NCBI RefSeq assembly: GCF_009664855.1
Contig: NZ_CP045928.1
Location: 1,683,497-1,747,496, forward strand
From: Flavobacterium sp. SLB02
GTDB lineage: Bacteria > Bacteroidota > Bacteroidia > Flavobacteriales > Flavobacteriaceae
Direction: 5' to 3'
Length of the DNA: 64,000 nt
Every line of letters starts with the position of its first letter. The stretch's first letter is position 1. Positions 36,775-45,961 of this stretch are shown here, in pieces. The notes below the pieces were generated by a model. It was not told the origin of the DNA and did not search any database. It was given only the letters and a program-made list of their open reading frames with translations. A program made the position numbers and the translations under genes.

Positions 36775-39006
36775 ATGAAAAAACTTTTACTACTAGTTGT
36801 CGTTTTTCTATCCAGTTATTTTGCAATTGCACAGAAAACGCTTTTTACTCCCACAGAATGGAGTGACCCCAACAATGAATTTTATAATAAAGTATCCAAC
36901 TCCAGAAAGTACGAGTCGACAAATTTTGTATTGTATTGGGGCGATAAAGTAGGCACAAATCCTGCAGCTTATGCCGATGCTGCTTTACGATTTACTCCCC
37001 AATCGGTTGCAGATACTCTCGAAACTAGCTTTAAACGCTATATCACTGATTTGCATTTTGTAAATAATGCGCCAACAACCAATTTCGGGAAGTACAAGAT
37101 CATTATCATGATGATGAACACCTGGAATTCTACAGATCCCAGATTAGAAGCTTTCGCACAAGCGAGTTCCTTTAGTAATACTATTGGCGCTATGTTCGTG
37201 CATCCCGAAGCGACCAGAGATGGCGGGGCATTATCGCATGAGTTTGCCCATACGCTGCAAATGATGATGAGCATTCAGGAAAATCCCGGTGCCGGAAGAG
37301 CATTTGCAGGATACGATTGGGCGAGTCCGTTTTACGAAGGACATGCCAATTTTATGCGTGCACAGGCGTATCCGCAATGGGCAGAAATTGACGGAACTCT
37401 GACCCGCTGGATACAAACCAAACATTTTATGTGGTCCTCTAACCGACATCATTACACCAATTTTCATTTGATGTATTATGTTCAGGAAAAAGAAGGTTTT
37501 GATTTTACCAGAAGAATGTGGGCAGAATCGATCAATGAAGAACATCCCCTTGAAACTATTAAAAGATTAAAAGGATTTACTCAGGATCAGCTCGACGATT
37601 ATCTTTGGGGATATGCACAAAGACAACCGGCATTCGATTATCCTATTCAGTGGAATTCTCAAATCAACACAACCAGTAATTTCGGGAAAACCATCAGAAA
37701 TGTTTACAATGCCATAAAAACAAATATACCTCGTTACACCAGCAGACAGTACACGCTGCTTACAAAGGTAACAGGAACAACAGACCAATATTACACCAAC
37801 AACGATTGGGCGCCACAGGATTACGGAATGAATGTGATTCCGTTATACCCAACCTGTACAGGAACGCAAAAGAAAGTTACCATTAAATTTAAAGGACATA
37901 CAGAGGTAAATACCACCCAGGCCGGATGGCGTTATGGTTTTGTTACCACAAAAACCGATGGTACTATTTCGCGTTACAGTCCAATGTATAAAACCGATGG
38001 CGAAGCTTCTTTTACGCTTAATACCTCTACAGAAGCCAATATGTATCTTGTAGTTTTTGCTGCGCCAAAAGTGCATGTCAATTATAATATGGATGTGGGT
38101 TACCCAAAACAAAGAAGATATCCCTATGAACTAAAAGTTGCAAATGCAACTCCGGAAGGATTTCAGCCTGCCGCAAATTTTAGAAGTTTTCTTAAAACAA
38201 ACGGACATTTACATACAAACGGAGGCGGATGGGTATCCAACAATGCAACTGTAGCTTCTACAGTATATGTAGGTCCGTATGCCGTTGTACGAGGCGGAAC
38301 TATTTCAGGAAATGCACGTATCGATGATTACGCGTTGGTAGATGGCGGAACGATAAGTGGCAGTGTGATTGTAAGAGGAAATGCCTGTGTGTACAATGCG
38401 ACTTTATCAAACAGCGCCATTGTTGAAGGGAATGCCTGGATGGAAGGTGGTTCTGTAAAAAATACAGCCAACATAAAAGGAAATGCAATGTTGTTTGCGG
38501 GAGACTTTGGCAGTTCGGTTATAGTCGGCGGCGATGCAGAAATTGGTAGCTGCTCTACACCGGGTGTTTATTTGCAATTTCCGTATTGGAGAAACGGAAG
38601 AGACAATTGCGATGGTAAAGGCGCGAGTGATACTTCTAATATCGATATTAATGCGACATTTACCAACTTTACTGCTGCACAAATGGCTTTTAGCACCACA
38701 CCCAATTGTACTGTAACTGCACTTAGTGCAAGTAAAGTATCTGTTGATCCGCAAACAGATTTAAATGTTTACCCAAACCCAACAAAAGGAAACCTGAACA
38801 TTTCTTTTCTACAAACCGAACAAGAAAAAGTAACGATCGTATTGTTTGATATTAACGGACAAAAAATAGCTACAATTACGGATAAGGTCTATGAAGCTGG
38901 AAAAATCGATATTGCCTACAATTGCAATTATTTGCTTAAAGGTGTTTATTTGTTAAATATTCAGAGAGGAAGTGATACAGAGAGCAGAACATTTTTGAAG
39001 GAGTAA
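36775..39006 (+). CDS. Svx/AvrXca-type (DUF6055) secreted gluzincin metallopeptidase with beta-helix region and T9SS type A tail
   Basis: 743 residues. Signal peptide (to about 'FAIAQ'), then a gluzincin-type peptidase domain: zinc motif His155-Glu156-x-x-His159 ('SHEFAH') and third ligand Glu188 ('YEGHANF'). A beta-rich domain (about 330-480) follows, then short repeats of 'GN-x-x-V-x-G-G-x-I-S-G' type (about 490-600) that look like a left-handed beta-helix, and a type A T9SS sorting domain ('VYPNPTKGNLNISF' to the 'TFLKE' end). Exported through the outer membrane, unlike the other enzymes here. Svx-family peptidases are virulence proteins of soft-rot bacteria and, as I recall, have been reported to target plant extensin. 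It is the natural endopeptidase starting the pathway. Confidence 0.85.
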   Translation: MKKLLLLVVVFLSSYFAIAQKTLFTPTEWSDPNNEFYNKVSNSRKYESTNFVLYWGDKVGTNPAAYADAALRFTPQSVADTLETSFKRYITDLHFVNNAPTTNFGKYKIIIMMMNTWNSTDPRLEAFAQASSFSNTIGAMFVHPEATRDGGALSHEFAHTLQMMMSIQENPGAGRAFAGYDWASPFYEGHANFMRAQAYPQWAEIDGTLTRWIQTKHFMWSSNRHHYTNFHLMYYVQEKEGFDFTRRMWAESINEEHPLETIKRLKGFTQDQLDDYLWGYAQRQPAFDYPIQWNSQINTTSNFGKTIRNVYNAIKTNIPRYTSRQYTLLTKVTGTTDQYYTNNDWAPQDYGMNVIPLYPTCTGTQKKVTIKFKGHTEVNTTQAGWRYGFVTTKTDGTISRYSPMYKTDGEASFTLNTSTEANMYLVVFAAPKVHVNYNMDVGYPKQRRYPYELKVANATPEGFQPAANFRSFLKTNGHLHTNGGGWVSNNATVASTVYVGPYAVVRGGTISGNARIDDYALVDGGTISGSVIVRGNACVYNATLSNSAIVEGNAWMEGGSVKNTANIKGNAMLFAGDFGSSVIVGGDAEIGSCSTPGVYLQFPYWRNGRDNCDGKGASDTSNIDINATFTNFTAAQMAFSTTPNCTVTALSASKVSVDPQTDLNVYPNPTKGNLNISFLQTEQEKVTIVLFDINGQKIATITDKVYEAGKIDIAYNCNYLLKGVYLLNIQRGSDTESRTFLKE

Positions 39007-39030
39007 TCAGGATTTAAATATTATTTCTAA

Positions 39031-39075
39031 TAAAATAGAAACGCTATAAAGTTACTTTATAGCGTTTCTATTTTA
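39031..39075. terminator. Bidirectional terminator, 21-bp perfect stem
   Basis: 39031-39051 and 39055-39075 are exact complements with a 3-nt loop. It separates the Svx-like gene from the reverse-strand gene ending at 39135, and marks the right edge of the polymer-utilisation locus. Confidence 0.9.
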
Positions 39076-39134
39076 TTGATTGAAATCTTACCTGTTATTC
39101 TATTATTTCACTTTCGTGGAATTTCCTTTTCTCG

Positions 39135-39404
39135 CTAATAATACTGTAGTAAAATGCCAAAAGGTAAAGCTGTTAAAACGAAATTTAATATCCCTAAAAT
39201 TAGAAGCTGTCTTTTCTTGTGTTCCTCTGTAACCAGAAAACGCAGGAACAGAATAACCTGAATAATCGTAATGGGAACCGAAAACACCAGCCATAAAAAA
39301 GGCCCGCTCACGCTATCATTTTTGGGAATGATATAAATAAAGTACATCTGAATTATATTTATGAATAAACAAAAAACGGATAACCATTTTAATTTTTGTT
39401 TCAT
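39135..39404 (-). CDS. Small hypothetical membrane protein
   Basis: 89 residues with three hydrophobic segments (about 7-27, 32-55, 67-87) and a short basic/acidic loop 'VTEEHKKRQ'. ATG start. No recognised family. It is 54 bp downstream of another small membrane protein on the same strand, so the two may be co-transcribed. Coding status is supported by hydrophobicity pattern and position. Confidence 0.6.
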   Translation of the reverse strand: MKQKLKWLSVFCLFINIIQMYFIYIIPKNDSVSGPFLWLVFSVPITIIQVILFLRFLVTEEHKKRQLLILGILNFVLTALPFGILLQYY

Positions 39405-39458
39405 ATTAATTTAGTTTTACCAATTTATAATTCCTCCATATAAATTATTACAGATAGT

Positions 39459-39851
39459 TTATTGTCTTGCTTCTTTTTGGGCTTTTTTCAATGCTTTTTT
39501 CTCCGCCTGTTTTTTCTCAAAATCTTCATGCGCGGCAATAATGGTTCTTCCTGCTTCGAGGACGAAAATTAGATAAACGCCAACGCCAATAAAAATGTAA
39601 ATGATATTAAAAATGACTCCAATAGTCGAGAAAGTAACCGAGGCGTCATACGGACTATTCATAGAAAGGGTTCCTACAGAATAGGCTAATGATTTTAGAA
39701 AAGGCAAATCTTCGACCAACCAAAAAAACATGGTACCTACCAAAACAAGTACAAAAAGTAAGAAACCTAATGTTCGAAATGTCTTGTCATTTCTTAATCT
39801 TTTCACAATGTCAACAATGAATTTTCCTGTTAAAGCAAGTTCTATTAGCAT
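39459..39851 (-). CDS. Two-helix membrane protein resembling a degenerate ion channel
   Basis: 130 residues: TM1 (about 26-47), a short pore-loop-like segment 'LAYSVGTLSMNSPYDAS', TM2 (about 72-99), and a charged C-terminal tail rich in Lys, Glu and Ala (coiled-coil-like). The layout is that of 2-TM K+ channels, but the loop reads 'GTLSM' instead of TVGYG, so K+ selectivity is doubtful. It may be a channel relative or an unrelated membrane protein. Confidence 0.6.
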   Translation of the reverse strand: MLIELALTGKFIVDIVKRLRNDKTFRTLGFLLFVLVLVGTMFFWLVEDLPFLKSLAYSVGTLSMNSPYDASVTFSTIGVIFNIIYIFIGVGVYLIFVLEAGRTIIAAHEDFEKKQAEKKALKKAQKEARQ

Positions 39852-40068
39852 GGTTTGTTTTTTTTAAGTACCTCAATATTAGTAATTTATTTTTATATAA
39901 CGAAATTTTTACTACTTTTATATTAACATAATTTAACATAATTTCTTGCTAATGCTTTATTCATTGGCGAAAGGAGTAATTGTAGTACTTTATTTTTAAC
40001 TTTTTTGCTTAGAATAACACATTTTTATTTCCGGATTGTAATGCTGACCCTGTAAAACGAAAAAAATA

Positions 40069-41409
40069 ATGAAACATTTGTTATCAAAAAAACTACAATT
40101 GCAACATCTGATTTTACTACTATTATTTTTCGCTCATGTGGCAGGTTTTGCTCAGGACGATAGTTCAGGACAGCTGAAGACGGTTACTTTAGACGAAGCG
40201 ATTCAGTTAGGAATTTTAAACAACAGACAGCTCAAAATGGCCCATACAGATGTAGCCATTGCAGCCGAAAATATCAATCAGGCAAAAATCGCTAAAGTTC
40301 CCCGCGTGGGATTAAGTGTTGGATATACTTATATTGGAGATCCTAAATTGTATGAGGGATTTTACGAAAACAATATTACAGTAGATTATTTCAACCATCG
40401 GGCTTTCGCCAATATTGTATCAACAATGCCTATTTATGGCGGTGGGGTAATCAACTCCAAAATCGAACAACAAAAGCTAATAGGCGAAATGCAGGAGTCA
40501 GTGGCGAGAATGACTCAGGCAGATGTCAAGAACGCCATAACACAATATTATTTTACACTTGAAAAATTATACCGGCAAATAGAGGTTACCAAACAAAATA
40601 TCATTAATACAGATCTTAGAATAAGTCAGTTAAAGTCGCGCGTAGAAAATGGGCAAAACCTAAAAAGCGATTTAATAAGAACCGAATTGCAGCAGTCGAA
40701 TTTTAAAGTTTCGGTTTTTAGAAATACCAATGATATAGAATTGGTCAGCAATTACCTGGACATCTTAATCGGACTTCCTGCCAATACAGTTTTAAAACCT
40801 CAGATTACAGAAAATGCGATCCTTTTAGAAGACGTAAATCTGCAAAAAAGCCTTACCGAAGCCTATCAAAACAGAGAAGAAATAAAACGAGCCACAATAG
40901 GTATAGCATTATCCAAATCGACATTAGATATTACAAAAAGCGGTTTTAGACCCAATATAAATGCCAATCTTATTCTAAATACTGAGTATCCTGCCCAGTG
41001 GCCCAACTATGTCAATATTATCAATTACTGGGCGGCCGGTATTTCTTTAAATTGGGATATTTCGAGTTTTTATAGCATAAAACACCGTGTTCGTGGAGAC
41101 AAACTGCAAATAGAAAAAAGCAATATTGCGCTGGATGCTACAAAAGATCAAATCGATAAGGAAGTAAAAACAGCATTTGTTAAGTATGCCGAAAGTAAAA
41201 GAAATATAACGGTGTATAAAAAAGATGTTGAGCTGGCTTTAAGCAATTATAAAATCGTAAAAAGCCGGTACGACAATGACTTTGCCCTAATAAGCGATAT
41301 GGTAGATGCTGAACTTCAGCTGAATAATTCTAAAATATCCCTTGTCAATGCCAATTTAGATTTAATCATTCAATATTATTCCCTGCAGTTTGCAATGGGT
41401 AAACTTTAA
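40069..41409 (+). CDS. TolC-family outer-membrane efflux protein
   Basis: 446 residues with a signal peptide (to about 'VAGFAQ') and the long-helix OEP repeats of TolC proteins ('TLDEAIQLGILNNRQLKMAHTDVAIA', 'QNREEIKRATIGIALSKSTLDITKSGFRPNI'). It forms the outer-membrane duct of the tripartite pump encoded by the next two genes, 11 and 3 bp apart. A Bacteroidota-type TolC with about 200 nt of AT-rich leader upstream. Confidence 0.92.
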   Translation: MKHLLSKKLQLQHLILLLLFFAHVAGFAQDDSSGQLKTVTLDEAIQLGILNNRQLKMAHTDVAIAAENINQAKIAKVPRVGLSVGYTYIGDPKLYEGFYENNITVDYFNHRAFANIVSTMPIYGGGVINSKIEQQKLIGEMQESVARMTQADVKNAITQYYFTLEKLYRQIEVTKQNIINTDLRISQLKSRVENGQNLKSDLIRTELQQSNFKVSVFRNTNDIELVSNYLDILIGLPANTVLKPQITENAILLEDVNLQKSLTEAYQNREEIKRATIGIALSKSTLDITKSGFRPNINANLILNTEYPAQWPNYVNIINYWAAGISLNWDISSFYSIKHRVRGDKLQIEKSNIALDATKDQIDKEVKTAFVKYAESKRNITVYKKDVELALSNYKIVKSRYDNDFALISDMVDAELQLNNSKISLVNANLDLIIQYYSLQFAMGKL

Positions 41410-41420
41410 ATAAAAAGAAT

Positions 41421-42482
41421 ATGAGCGAAGAAACCCCACAAAATGAAACCATAAAAAAGGACAAAAAGAGAAACAGGATTTTAACGATTTTGTCCTTTAT
41501 TTTTTTGATCGCCGGAGGTTTCTGGATTTTGAGTTTGTTTTTTGATTTTAATACTTACGAAACGACAAACAATGCTCAGGTCGAAGCTTATATTAACAGC
41601 GTTGCTGCACGGGCAACAGGACATATTAAAGAAATTCGGTTTGAATCGAATCAGCTGGTGCATAAAGGCGATACACTCATAATTCTGGATAATGCGGAGT
41701 ATCTTATAAAAGTAAAACAAGCCGAAGCTGATTTGGCTATAGCCGAAGGAAACCTGCATTCGATGGAGCAATCGATAACAACATCAGCATCAAATCAGGC
41801 TGCCGGAAGAGAAAAACTGGCAGGAGACAGGGCAGGTTTGGAGAAAGCCCAAAAGGATTATGAACGTTTTAAAAAAATGTATGCCGATTCGGCCGTGACC
41901 AGAAATCAATACGATCAGGTCGTATCGAAATTAAAATCTGAAGAAGCGTATTTAAAAGCAGGCCAAAAAGGAGTAGAAGCAAGCAGTTCTGTAACCAGAC
42001 AAAGCAATATCAATATGGAAGCGTCGAGAGCAACCGTAGCCAGAAAAAAAGCTGATCTAGATGCGGCAAAACTTCAATTGTCTTATACCAGTATTCTGGC
42101 GCCATCTGATGGTTTTGTAGGCGAACGCAATGTATCGATTGGGGAACTCATAAATGCCAACCAAACCATTGCCACAATTGTACTCAACCAAAAATTATGG
42201 ATTTCGGCCAATTTTAAAGAAACCCAAATCGAAAAAATAAAACAAGGACAACAAGTTAGCATTACTATAGATGCCCTGAACGGAAAAGAATTTAAAGGAA
42301 AAGTAGCAGGGTTTTCTCCTGCAACAGGAGCCAAATTCTCGATGGTTGAACCCGATAACTCGACAGGAAATTTTGTAAAAATCACCCAGCGAATTCCCGT
42401 TAGAATTGAATTTGAGGCTTCCGCCAAAGAGCTGGAAGAAGTAAAGCCGGGAATGAATGTAACGGTCGACGTAAAAAAATAA
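41421..42482 (+). CDS. HlyD/EmrA-family membrane fusion protein
   Basis: 353 residues: a cytoplasmic N-terminus, one TM (about 21-42), then periplasmic lipoyl ('VEAYINSVAARATGHIKEIRF'), alpha-hairpin (about 95-200) and beta-barrel ('YTSILAPSDGFVGERNVSIGELI') domains. The lipoyl and EmrA-like 'SADNAQVEAY'-type start ('TNNAQVEAY') point to the EmrA branch that pairs with 14-TM MFS pumps. The MFS gene follows after 3 bp. Confidence 0.93.
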   Translation: MSEETPQNETIKKDKKRNRILTILSFIFLIAGGFWILSLFFDFNTYETTNNAQVEAYINSVAARATGHIKEIRFESNQLVHKGDTLIILDNAEYLIKVKQAEADLAIAEGNLHSMEQSITTSASNQAAGREKLAGDRAGLEKAQKDYERFKKMYADSAVTRNQYDQVVSKLKSEEAYLKAGQKGVEASSSVTRQSNINMEASRATVARKKADLDAAKLQLSYTSILAPSDGFVGERNVSIGELINANQTIATIVLNQKLWISANFKETQIEKIKQGQQVSITIDALNGKEFKGKVAGFSPATGAKFSMVEPDNSTGNFVKITQRIPVRIEFEASAKELEEVKPGMNVTVDVKK

Positions 42483-42485
42483 AAG

Positions 42486-44054
42486 ATGTTCGCAGGAAAA
42501 AAAGCAAGCGTTTTTACCCTTATAGGATTGTACATCCTGACCATTCCTTTTTTTAATGGACTCAATGTCACGGCTTATGACAATTCGCAGATTTTAGGAC
42601 ATTTTGGAGAATCTACGACCGTTTTTACCTATTCGATCTATATTCCAATTTTTGTAATGCTGGCTTTTATGCCTTTGGGATTAAAACTGGGAAAACAAAT
42701 TAAGGTTCGCACCATGATATTATCGGCCAGTTTTTTGTCGATTATATTCAATACCGCTTCTTTGTATGCAGGAACTATAGAGTGGTTTACGTTCTGGCGT
42801 TCTCTTTTGGCAATTGTTTCGGTAATAGGAATTTTTGCATCGATGGTGCCTATTTTATTAAAATACAATCCGGCTTTTAATATGGCTTTGCTGTACGGAA
42901 TCCTTCAGTTTATCCAGAAAGGAAGTCAGCATCTTTACCAGTATTTTGGTGCGCATTTTACCAGTTTTTACAATTGGACTTTTGGTATTTATTTCCTGAA
43001 TATCAATTTTTTGGTCTGTATTATTCTGGCGTGGTATTTTTATAAAGCCGATGTTGCGCCGATGAAAACCAATTTTCAGTTTGACTGGCGGGGATGGATC
43101 ATCATGATTTTGTTTTTTACCGTTATCCTTTTTCTAAGTGCCGAAGGACAAAGCCGAAACTGGTTTAACGATCCTAAAATAACTTTGGCAGTAGCTTTAT
43201 TATTGATCATTTTAGGAATCTATTTAATACACGCCCGTTTTACAACAGATCCTATAATTGATCCCCATGTTTACGCCTACAAAAATGTCGTTATTGGCGC
43301 ATTCCTGATGTTTTATATTGGCGTGATGAACGGAACCGGAAGTGTGGTTACCGGATATATGACCAATATCCTGGGTTTCGATTCGGTTTCAGGAGCCAGG
43401 ACACATTTGGCCTTATTGATTGGTTTGTGTATTTCGATTCCGTTATCGACCTGGCTTTTATACAAAAGAACGTATCTGGCAACGATCTGGATTATGGGTT
43501 TTTCCTGTTACGGATTGTATCATATTATTCTCTTTTTCAGGTTTTATCCCGGAATCGATTCATCCGATTTTTTTCTTCCTTTAATTTTTAAAGGATTAGG
43601 CATGGGGTTTCTTTTTCCGATATCATTGCTTTATATCTCAGAAGGCGTTCCTCCAAAACTAAGTGCTTCGCGTATGATGAGCGGGATTATTGCTCAGGCT
43701 ATTTTTGCAGGCTTATTAGGAAGCGCCATTTTAGGAACATTTGTTTCCAATCTCAACCTACAGCACAAAACAGGTTTGAGTCAGCAATTGACCCAAGTGA
43801 ATGTATTGGCACAAAAACAATTGGCCAACGCCAAAAGAAACTTTTTATTCATGGGATTATCTGAAGCCGAAGCGCAAAAAAAAGCAGAAAAAAGCCTTTC
43901 TAATAAAACGGCGCAAGCCTCGATATTATTGGCTTATAAGGATATTTACCTGGTCATGTCGGCCATTTGTTTCCTGCCCGTTTTTATTATCCTGCTTTTT
44001 AAACTTTGGCGCAGACCGCTTAGAAGAGTAGAGTTGGAGCCTATACCAATTTAA
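42486..44054 (+). CDS. MFS efflux transporter, DHA2/EmrB-like
   Basis: 522 residues with about 14 hydrophobic helices and a long loop near 435-480 before the last helix, as in DHA2 drug:H+ antiporters. Working with the upstream HlyD and TolC proteins it would span both membranes to export a small molecule; the substrate is unknown. The usual EmrB motif C is not obvious, so this is a divergent Bacteroidota form. Confidence 0.87.
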   Translation: MFAGKKASVFTLIGLYILTIPFFNGLNVTAYDNSQILGHFGESTTVFTYSIYIPIFVMLAFMPLGLKLGKQIKVRTMILSASFLSIIFNTASLYAGTIEWFTFWRSLLAIVSVIGIFASMVPILLKYNPAFNMALLYGILQFIQKGSQHLYQYFGAHFTSFYNWTFGIYFLNINFLVCIILAWYFYKADVAPMKTNFQFDWRGWIIMILFFTVILFLSAEGQSRNWFNDPKITLAVALLLIILGIYLIHARFTTDPIIDPHVYAYKNVVIGAFLMFYIGVMNGTGSVVTGYMTNILGFDSVSGARTHLALLIGLCISIPLSTWLLYKRTYLATIWIMGFSCYGLYHIILFFRFYPGIDSSDFFLPLIFKGLGMGFLFPISLLYISEGVPPKLSASRMMSGIIAQAIFAGLLGSAILGTFVSNLNLQHKTGLSQQLTQVNVLAQKQLANAKRNFLFMGLSEAEAQKKAEKSLSNKTAQASILLAYKDIYLVMSAICFLPVFIILLFKLWRRPLRRVELEPIPI

Positions 44055-44065
44055 TCAAAGCTATT

Positions 44066-44755
44066 ATGATAAAACAAAAAAAAGACCGGTTTTTCTATCG
44101 CTTCTGGATCAAAGAAAGCGGGCTTAGCAGTATGCTGGTGCTCCTTTTTGTTATGCATTTTATTGTAATTCCGCTGTTGGGGAGCCATTCATCATTTATG
44201 GTAATTTTAAACATTTTCTGGATGTTATTTTTATTGGCAGGGATTTATTCATTGGCCAAAAATAAACAGCAGGCCATTCGTTTTTCAGTCGTACCATTTT
44301 TGTTTGTGGTTTTCAATTGGGTCAGTATGTATAACACAAGCAATTTTGTTTTGCTTACAGATTTTGTTTTAACAATTGCTACAGTTTCCTTGCTTATTGT
44401 ATTGGTTTTAATAAAAGTTTTTGAACCCGGACCTGTCACCACTTACAAAATAATAGGTTCAATTGTAGTCTATATGTTGCTGGCCAATCTTTGGTGCATT
44501 GCCTATTTATTTGTTTTTGAACAAATTGAAGGTTCTTTTCATTTTACACCTTCTGCGTTTAAGATAAATAGTGATTTGGCTGGTTTTTTGTATTTCAGTT
44601 ATGTAACGATTACCTCCACAGGATTTGGTGAGATTGTACCGCTTCATCCTGTTGCAAGATCGCTGGTTCAGGTCGAAGCTTTTACGGGCGTTTTGTTTCC
44701 GGTAATTCTCATTGGCCGATTGGTTTCTGATGCGAATTTTTTTCAAAATAAATAA
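44066..44755 (+). CDS. Ion channel-like membrane protein with K+-type filter
   Basis: 229 residues, about six or seven hydrophobic segments, and a C-terminal pore region 'YVTITSTGFGEIVP' where 'TSTGFGE' matches the T-x-G-Y/F-G selectivity filter of K+ channels. The preceding helices are uncharacteristic of voltage sensors. It follows the MFS gene by 11 bp and precedes an AI-2E-family gene by 43 bp, so it appears to ride in the efflux operon. Confidence 0.78.
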   Translation: MIKQKKDRFFYRFWIKESGLSSMLVLLFVMHFIVIPLLGSHSSFMVILNIFWMLFLLAGIYSLAKNKQQAIRFSVVPFLFVVFNWVSMYNTSNFVLLTDFVLTIATVSLLIVLVLIKVFEPGPVTTYKIIGSIVVYMLLANLWCIAYLFVFEQIEGSFHFTPSAFKINSDLAGFLYFSYVTITSTGFGEIVPLHPVARSLVQVEAFTGVLFPVILIGRLVSDANFFQNK

Positions 44756-44798
44756 TAACAAATCACGAATGTTTTACTATTCCCTAAAAAAATAAACA

Positions 44799-45887
44799 AT
44801 GAAAACGTCTAATTTAAATAACCGAAAAGAACTATTTGAAACCATATTGCAACTCTTTTTTGTGGTACTAATTGTTGGCTTTTGTTTCAAACTAATGCTG
44901 CCTTTTATTATGCCTATGATTTGGGCAACGATTCTGGCAATTATATTTTATCCTTTTTTTAATTTTCTGCAGAGAATATTAAAAGGGCGTAAAACACTGG
45001 CCTCTGTACTTCTCACAGTAACTATTGTTGGATTATTGATTCTGCCAATCGTTTATTTTTTAAGTTCGGCAACAAGCAATTTTTTAGAATTAAAAAATAG
45101 TTTTGAAGCCGGAACACTTAAAATTACACCACCGTCTCAAACCATAAAAGAATGGCCCATAATAGGCAAATCTTTATATGACTTTTTATATTCCTTATCG
45201 TCAGATTTACAGCATAGTTTACTTAAATACAGTACGCAAATAACCGAACTGTCCAAAACGATTATGGAAAGCGTTTTGAGTTCAGGACTGGCTTTTCTTC
45301 AATTTATATTATCGGTTATAATTGCCGGGATTTTATTGGTATCGACCAGCGCTAAGAATTTAGCCGTAAAGTTTATTAAAAGAATTGCAGGCTCAAAAGC
45401 CGATGAAATTCTAACCATTTCTGTATCGACAATTTATCAGGTTGTAAAAGGAATAATAGGCGTGGCGATAATCCAGACCCTTATTCAGGCATTCGGACTT
45501 TATTTGGCCGGAATTCCTTATGCAGGAATATTGACTTTGCTATGTTTAATATTTTCTATTTTACAAATAGGCCCTACCATTATCAATATTGGCGTTATTA
45601 TCTATCTTTTTTCTACCGGCGTTTCGGGTTATGCTATTCTGTGGACCATATTTTTTATCATTAGCGGATTATCAGACAATATTCTAAAACCACTTTTACT
45701 GGGCAAAGGCGCTTTGGTTCCAATGCTTGTTATTTTTTTGGGCGTTATAGGCGGTTTTATTATGTCGGGATTTATTGGCTTATTTGTGGGGCCCATAATA
45801 TTTTCGATAGGTTATAAATTGTTCATTGCCTGGCTTGACGAAGATCCGGAGAATGAAGTTGTTATCATTGATGAAAATGCTAAATGA
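44799..45887 (+). CDS. AI-2E family transporter (PerM-like)
   Basis: 362 residues with about eight TM helices, a 'PFIMPMIWATILAIIFYPFFNFLQR' N-terminal block and the family's C-terminal 'GLSDNILKPLLLGKGALVPMLVIFLGVIGG' segment. The family includes TqsA and Na+/H+ antiporter-like members; the substrate here is unpredictable. Last gene of the efflux cluster. Confidence 0.88.
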   Translation: MKTSNLNNRKELFETILQLFFVVLIVGFCFKLMLPFIMPMIWATILAIIFYPFFNFLQRILKGRKTLASVLLTVTIVGLLILPIVYFLSSATSNFLELKNSFEAGTLKITPPSQTIKEWPIIGKSLYDFLYSLSSDLQHSLLKYSTQITELSKTIMESVLSSGLAFLQFILSVIIAGILLVSTSAKNLAVKFIKRIAGSKADEILTISVSTIYQVVKGIIGVAIIQTLIQAFGLYLAGIPYAGILTLLCLIFSILQIGPTIINIGVIIYLFSTGVSGYAILWTIFFIISGLSDNILKPLLLGKGALVPMLVIFLGVIGGFIMSGFIGLFVGPIIFSIGYKLFIAWLDEDPENEVVIIDENAK

Positions 45888-45961
45888 ATTTTTTACTGAT
45901 AAAATAAATTTATACAAAGAATCATTTATGGTTAATGCGAATTGGTTCTGATCATTTTTTT

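Noticed and set aside
4922..39006. Collagen or gelatin degradation locus
   Set aside because: Hydroxyproline genes and prolyl peptidases would fit, but GH127-, GH43-, GH36- and GH42-type enzymes have no role on collagen glycans of the Glc-Gal-hydroxylysine type. Not fully excluded for the hydroxyproline operon alone.
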